This document shows positions 59,470 to 64,000 of a stretch of 64,000 nucleotides of DNA, piece after piece. Every line of letters starts with the position of its first letter. Position 1 is the first letter of the stretch. The translations under genes and the position numbers were made by a program. The notes beneath the pieces were generated by a model. That model had not been told where the DNA came from. It searched no databases and was given only the letters and a program-made list of their open reading frames with translations. Origin of the DNA: Chrysoperla carnea (Eukaryota > Arthropoda > Insecta > Neuroptera > Chrysopidae); the NCBI RefSeq assembly GCF_905475395.1, contig NC_058339.1, positions 87,368,520-87,432,519 on the forward strand, read 5' to 3'.

Positions 59470-59947
59470 AAAAAGCTTTCGGCATGGTTAATAATTCTTT
59501 ATCAGACAAATTCAGTCGTTTTAGATTCGAGTGGCTGTCTAGGGTTGGGACACAGACCATATGGTCCGTTGTGAAACCGAAAAAAGGTTAGCCTACCTCC
59601 AACCACTATGCCATGAGTCATTTGGAGCTGTTTAAGAACAGTAGGAGTGATTTGATGTCAACGGACTTCAGGTCGGAGAGATTGTCAAAGAAAAATTGGC
59701 TCAAGTGTGCCCATCTCCTCATGGCAAGGGCTGGATAGTGACAGAGAAGATGGAACATTGTTTCCTCCTCTCTTCCCCCCATTGTGACGCTCCTGCAATA
59801 ATTGTGATACACTGGGTAGACCTGACAATCATTCAATGTGCCTACCATCAGCCAGTTCAATCGTTTTAATAATGTTGGTAGTACCGAAATTTCAGGAATC
59901 TTAACTTGGGCTTTTTTACAGAAAAAAGAGGCACAATTCAATATCAA
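59470..59947 (-). mobile_element. Non-LTR retrotransposon 3' fragment
   Basis: The minus-strand frame 59947-59618 encodes RLNWLMVGTLNDCQVYPV and then EEETMFHLLCHYPALAMRR. This resembles the end of the RNase H-like region and the C-terminal CCHC-type knuckle (C..C..EEET..HLLC.CPALA..R) of insect non-LTR elements. Reverse transcriptase and endonuclease regions are missing. About 150 bp of likely 3' UTR follows (59470-59617). It lies in the same orientation as IP6K, upstream of the last visible exon acceptor, so probably within an IP6K intron. Confidence 0.7.
59618..59947 (-). pseudogene. Reverse-transcriptase-type ORF2 C-terminal remnant
   Basis: 109 codons starting at a non-ATG position, ending LLLFLNSSK and a stop. 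The knuckle's third cysteine is in HLLCHYPALA, and the usual following Cys is Tyr, so the motif is imperfect. It is a truncated relic, not a working gene. Confidence 0.65.
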
Positions 59948-60654
59948 ACATATTCCTTTTTGTAAATTTACCCAAAGTCAAGGTTAGAAATACAAAAAAG
60001 CGACAGAGAAATCTCTTTTCTTTTAAAACGCTCATGATCGTTAAGGTTTTTTTCTTTTGTTATATTAACATTAATATAACAAAAAATTAGTTCCTGAAAA
60101 TGGCGTTTTAACTATGTCGAAAGCGCTAAAAAATTTTGAACTATTTATCTAGTTTTTGTAATGTTTCATATTGTTTCAAACAATTCAGGATAAATTTTAC
60201 ATATATTATTTTTTACAAAAATTATACCGAATATATCCAGTATAATTTTCGAAAAAATCTAAGTTAAAAGCTTTTATATTTCACATAGAAATTTGAAAAA
60301 TCAACAAAATTAAATGAAAATTATGTGTTATTTTAAAAAATGTTAATTTTAATTTGGTTAAAAAAATGTGAAATAATATTTTTGTCTGTCTGTCGAATGG
60401 AAAAAATGAGAGTAAAAAAAGTGCTTTGAGGAAGTGTAATTATTTTTTTTTTAAAGACACATAATCGTTATGAATTTAAAAATAAAATTTTTTTTAAATT
60501 ATTTTCATTTAAAAAAATACCATTTAACTGATTTCATCATTTTGTCAAACTTAAATTTTGCGAAATAAATGACGCAATTTTGATATAGAGGAAAATTGTT
60601 TTTGATAGGGTTTTTTTTTTGATAATGATGTTATCAGTTAAATGTATCCGATAA

Positions 60655-60905
60655 AAAAGTGTGATAATCCCCTCCCATTCAGTGACATCGATACAAACCG
60701 GTGAATTACCGAATAATGATTGCTTGCGCGAACGATGCGGAACACAACAGCGGGGAGTAGATAGTGTTGTTGATTGATAGGAGACGCAACGAATGTGTGT
60801 GTGAGGAGCCATATGAATCAATCGCCTTGGCCAAAAGGGCTGCCGGATTGGTCTCCCTCGTGTTAGCCGAGTATCCTTGATACAACAAGGAAATCGAGAT
60901 TTTTT
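60655..60905 (-). promoter_or_regulatory. GC-enriched island upstream of the visible IP6K exons
   Basis: A sharply bounded stretch with GCGCGAACGATGCGG, CAGCGGGGAGTAG and CTTGGCCAAAAGGGCTGCC in AT-rich surroundings. Two overlapping minus-strand frames (60537-60962, 60706-60888) cross it but neither has a known domain. It could be an alternative IP6K promoter or 5' untranslated exon, or an inserted element. The evidence is compositional only. Confidence 0.3.
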
Positions 60906-60962
60906 GGCATATGAAGTTTGGTGCTTAAATACACCAATTTTTTTTACTAACGACACAATCAT

Positions 60963-62170
60963 TCATATTTCATACATACCAGAGAAATTTTTTTAGAGTT
61001 CTCCACATTCATCCTTTAAATTTTGAGATTTTTGAATTGAAAAAAAATTTGATAAATGAAATGAATTTATGATTTTTGTTTGTTTGTAAAATTTCGATTA
61101 ATTATTATTGATCCAAGAAATTACGAAACATTAGATTTAGCAACTTGGACCAATTTGTTTTAATTGAAATTTTACTATAAATGAGATGAATAATTTTAAA
61201 AAATTTTGTCCAAAAAAAATTATGTTTTTAAATTCAAGTATTCATTGAATTCAATTCAATTTTTTTGATAGGAATACTGTCGAGATTTGTGAAGATACTA
61301 CCGGAACAATTTACTCAAGTTACCTCCCCTCTTTTAGATTCTATGAGGAGTGACTACTTTCCGCCACTTTTTACTTAGTAGTTGAAATTAATTATTCAAT
61401 CTTATCATGATCGAACAGTTTCCATTTTTATTTAAATTTTGATTATTTAAAAAGTTAAAACTTTTCAGTGAAAACTCGAGAAGCAATACCTGTTTTTTAT
61501 AAAACTTAGAACTCAAAGTTTTCTTTTAAATCAATCTTCAAAACTTGAAGAAGTTTCAGACATAAATTTGGCAATACTATTTTCAAGATACGCCGAGAAA
61601 AGTGACTTCTCTTAATATACAAAATAGGGACCCACTTCTAGAAGAATATGGGAAGGGGGAGGGTCAACTTAAGTAATTTTTTCCGTTCCCAAGGAAATTT
61701 TTTAACGGTTTGACTGAGTTACGATCCAAAAAAATTGAATTGGGCTCATTTTCCACACATATTCACAAACGAAAAACTTTACTTACCTGCCGATTATTGG
61801 TAATTAATTTCTAAAAGCACTTTAGACATAAATTAAAGGTAAATAATAATATTCATATGAATACCGAATTTATTTGTTTTTTCGTAATTTTCTTTTTTGA
61901 ATAAAAAAAATAATTCTGAATGAGAAAACATTCACTCTACAGGCAAACAAATTATTCTTATCGATAAAATAAAAAAATAAAAAATCAAATGCTAATTGCA
62001 ATTGCTTCTAACCTGAATTACAAATAATTGGAAAAAATGCATTTATTCATTTGAGAAAAAGCAATTAATTCAATCTTTACGTGTCGATACACTGATAATA
62101 GCATACGGGGGCTAAGAAAATATGATGTTGGTAAGGATAAGCATTAAAAAACATTTCATAAGTTTCACCT
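60963..62170. other. No gene seen; probably IP6K intron
   Basis: AT-rich sequence. I looked on the minus strand for the IP6K N-lobe blocks (HQVGGH, CKPL) and did not find them. Confidence 0.45.
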
Positions 62171-62177
62171 TCCTGCA

Positions 62178-62450
62178 TAGGTCCAAAGCCAAGTGTAAAA
62201 TATGACATTTTAGAAAGATTGTTGCCAAGATTGTGTCTAAATAACTTTTTCCGGTACGGAACTTTTCTTAACCGAGGATTTCTCTTTCACGGTCACATTA
62301 AAATTTAATGTTCATTGAAAGAGAAGTCCCAAGCTATAAAAATTTCCGTAGGCCAGAGAAAGTTGTTTAGACATGACCTTGAAGGTTAAGTCTATCAAAT
62401 TTCGAGGCGTTCGGAAATGGCTATCGAATACTACCCTTGGCCTTGGACTA
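62178..62450. mobile_element. 273-bp foldback MITE
   Basis: The outer pair is TAGGTCCAAAGCCAAGTGTA/ACCCTTGGCCTTGGACTA. The inner pair is GTGTCTAAATAACTTTTTCC..ATTTCTCTTTCA and its imperfect complement TGAAAGAGAAGTCCC..GAAAGTTGTTTAGACATGAC. The segment is self-complementary almost throughout and non-coding. Confidence 0.78.
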
Positions 62451-62454
62451 AAGC

Positions 62455-64000
62455 ATATTTATCCTTTACCCCTGAGGTATATTTACCCCTTCAAACGTCA
62501 TAAGTCCACACATCCAGTATAAAAATACACATATTAGTTAAAAGAATTTAAATCCTTGCATTTTCCTTTTATAAACTGAATATGAAAATCAAAGCTTTAC
62601 ATTATCGTACAATGAGGTGAAAATTTTATTTAATTTTCCATTAATTAATTAAACATTTATAACATTTTTGAAACAACAAAAAATATCATAAAGTTATTAA
62701 AATTATATCTCAAATGCATTTTTTGTAATAATAAAAAAAAAAAACGTTTAATACCCTTTTATATAAAAATAGAACAAAATAAAAATGACGCATTTTCAGT
62801 TGAAAAATTTATATTTTCATTTGATAATAAATTATTTTTGTTGTTGTATTATTAAAGAGCTACAAAATTACTAGCAATTGCATGATTGAAAATTATTTGT
62901 AAATGTATATATATATATATAAAAAAAAAAATTTATGAGATGAAAATTCGATGAAAAACTGTGATAAAAAAAAAAACATTGACTACATATATACAGGAAA
63001 TGTTTGTTTTTGAATCTTAATTGATGTGTTAACCTTCCTTTTATGGGTGACATTTTATTTGTAAATTCTTTCAGGAAATTGTGGATTTTATTTTTTCAAT
63101 TCAAAAATTTGTTTTATTAGTCCATTTGGCAAGAATAGAGAGATTTTTTTTCAATTTTAAATATACAGGTTTTAGAATTGTTTCGAAATATAACAAAGAT
63201 AATCAAGTTTTTGTTTTAAATTTATTCAAAATTGAAATTTACATCTCCATAACTGATACATCGATTGATTTCGAATCATTGTCAATAGTTTAAAGCTGAC
63301 TGAACTAACATTATCTGTTACAGGCAAATGATCTTATTCAAGCGACTAATTTAAGGGTGCAAAAATATCGAGCAAGCAGGCAACTTTGCCATAAATGCGT
63401 GGAGATTGAAGGAAATAACAATTTTCACATTTCCATGTCCAACACCGAATAATCATTTATGTCTTATTAGGCTGCGATAGCCATAGATTTTTGGCTGTCT
63501 AGCCTGTAAGCAAAGAAATCTTTGTATTTACTTTTTTAAGAGAAGGACTGGAAACGAATTGTAACTGCTTGGGAGTAAGGAAATGATCCAAGAAGCTGCG
63601 TTTCTCTACTTTTAATAGGAGTGGTATGGATTTTTGGTTTTCTAAACAGCTACTGACGATGATAGCATAGCATTCGAAATACCAGTTATAAAGATGTAAA
63701 CTTTTACATTTAAATACAATTAATATTGTGTTAAATTTCTTTTCAGGTTATATAGCTAAGATAATCGAATGAATTTTCGAAAAATTGTATCTAATTTTTT
63801 AGTAAAGCTCAAGAAAAACTTTAGCTCATAGCTGAAGAAAAATTTCGATGAATTAATGTAAGGTTAACTCGAAGAATATATCTAGTCAAATTTTTTCCCT
63901 TTCTTGTATGTTATTTTAGTAATTTTTTTCGAGATCATTATTTGTTTCATGCAAAACGTAATCATTATAGACATTAATAAAAACTGTGCTTTTATTTTGT
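62455..64000. other. No gene seen
   Basis: AT-rich, with an (AT)n run near 62908-62922 and A-runs. The frames at 62871 (-) and 63081 (+) have no recognisable domain. Confidence 0.5.

Noticed and set aside
60537-60962. 141-codon frame (-) as a gene
   Set aside because: No recognisable domain, another frame overlaps it, and the C-terminal third is AT-rich background. Kept only as a GC-rich island.

Overview
The window is AT-rich, repeat-dense nuclear DNA from an insect, with very few genes. The insect call rests on three things. An inositol hexakisphosphate kinase gene is split by GT-AG introns. A stand-alone cGAS-like receptor has a Mab-21 fold and no vertebrate zinc thumb. There is also a tract built from variants of the arthropod telomere pentamer (TTAGG). 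The order cannot be decided from sequence alone.

Only three protein-coding loci are convincing, all in the right third. (1) 42948-43280 (+) is a complete single-exon Bet1-type Qc-SNARE for ER-Golgi transport. (2) 48067-49146 (+) is a complete intronless cGAS-like receptor (cGLR), a nucleotidyltransferase of cyclic-dinucleotide innate immunity with an intact catalytic triad. (3) 59319-57086 (-) holds the last three exons of an inositol hexakisphosphate kinase. Its N-lobe exon or exons were not found and probably lie beyond position 64000. The loci look functionally unrelated, and nothing suggests joint regulation.

The rest is mobile and satellite DNA. From 0 to 8.6 kb there are non-autonomous terminal-inverted-repeat (TIR) elements, one with a tRNA-like core, and the first copies of a dispersed family (family A) carrying a GGGTCC..GGACCC palindrome. 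From 8.95 to 10.34 kb lies a 316-bp-period satellite, and an inverted, diverged relative sits at 15.76-16.23 kb. An internally deleted mariner lies at 11.19-11.65 kb. At 23.3 kb a 169-bp insertion has a 12-bp target duplication. A tRNA-derived SINE lies at 26.7-26.9 kb and a hAT element with a perfect 8-bp target duplication at 28.2-28.6 kb. A telomere-like tract lies at 32.66-32.86 kb.

The most striking structure is at 40.16-41.76 kb. About 30 copies of a 16-bp unit centred on the palindrome ACGGTATACCGT lie between perfect 93-bp inverted arms. They are followed by four 74-bp units carrying the same CGGTAT half-sites and four 39-bp palindromic units. It looks like a foldback element or a binding-site array of unknown type. 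Downstream are many more small TIR elements (43.6, 46.0, 46.7, 51.2, 54.5, 56.4 and 62.2 kb) and a non-LTR retrotransposon fragment at 59.5-59.9 kb. Long stretches between these features show no gene that I can support.
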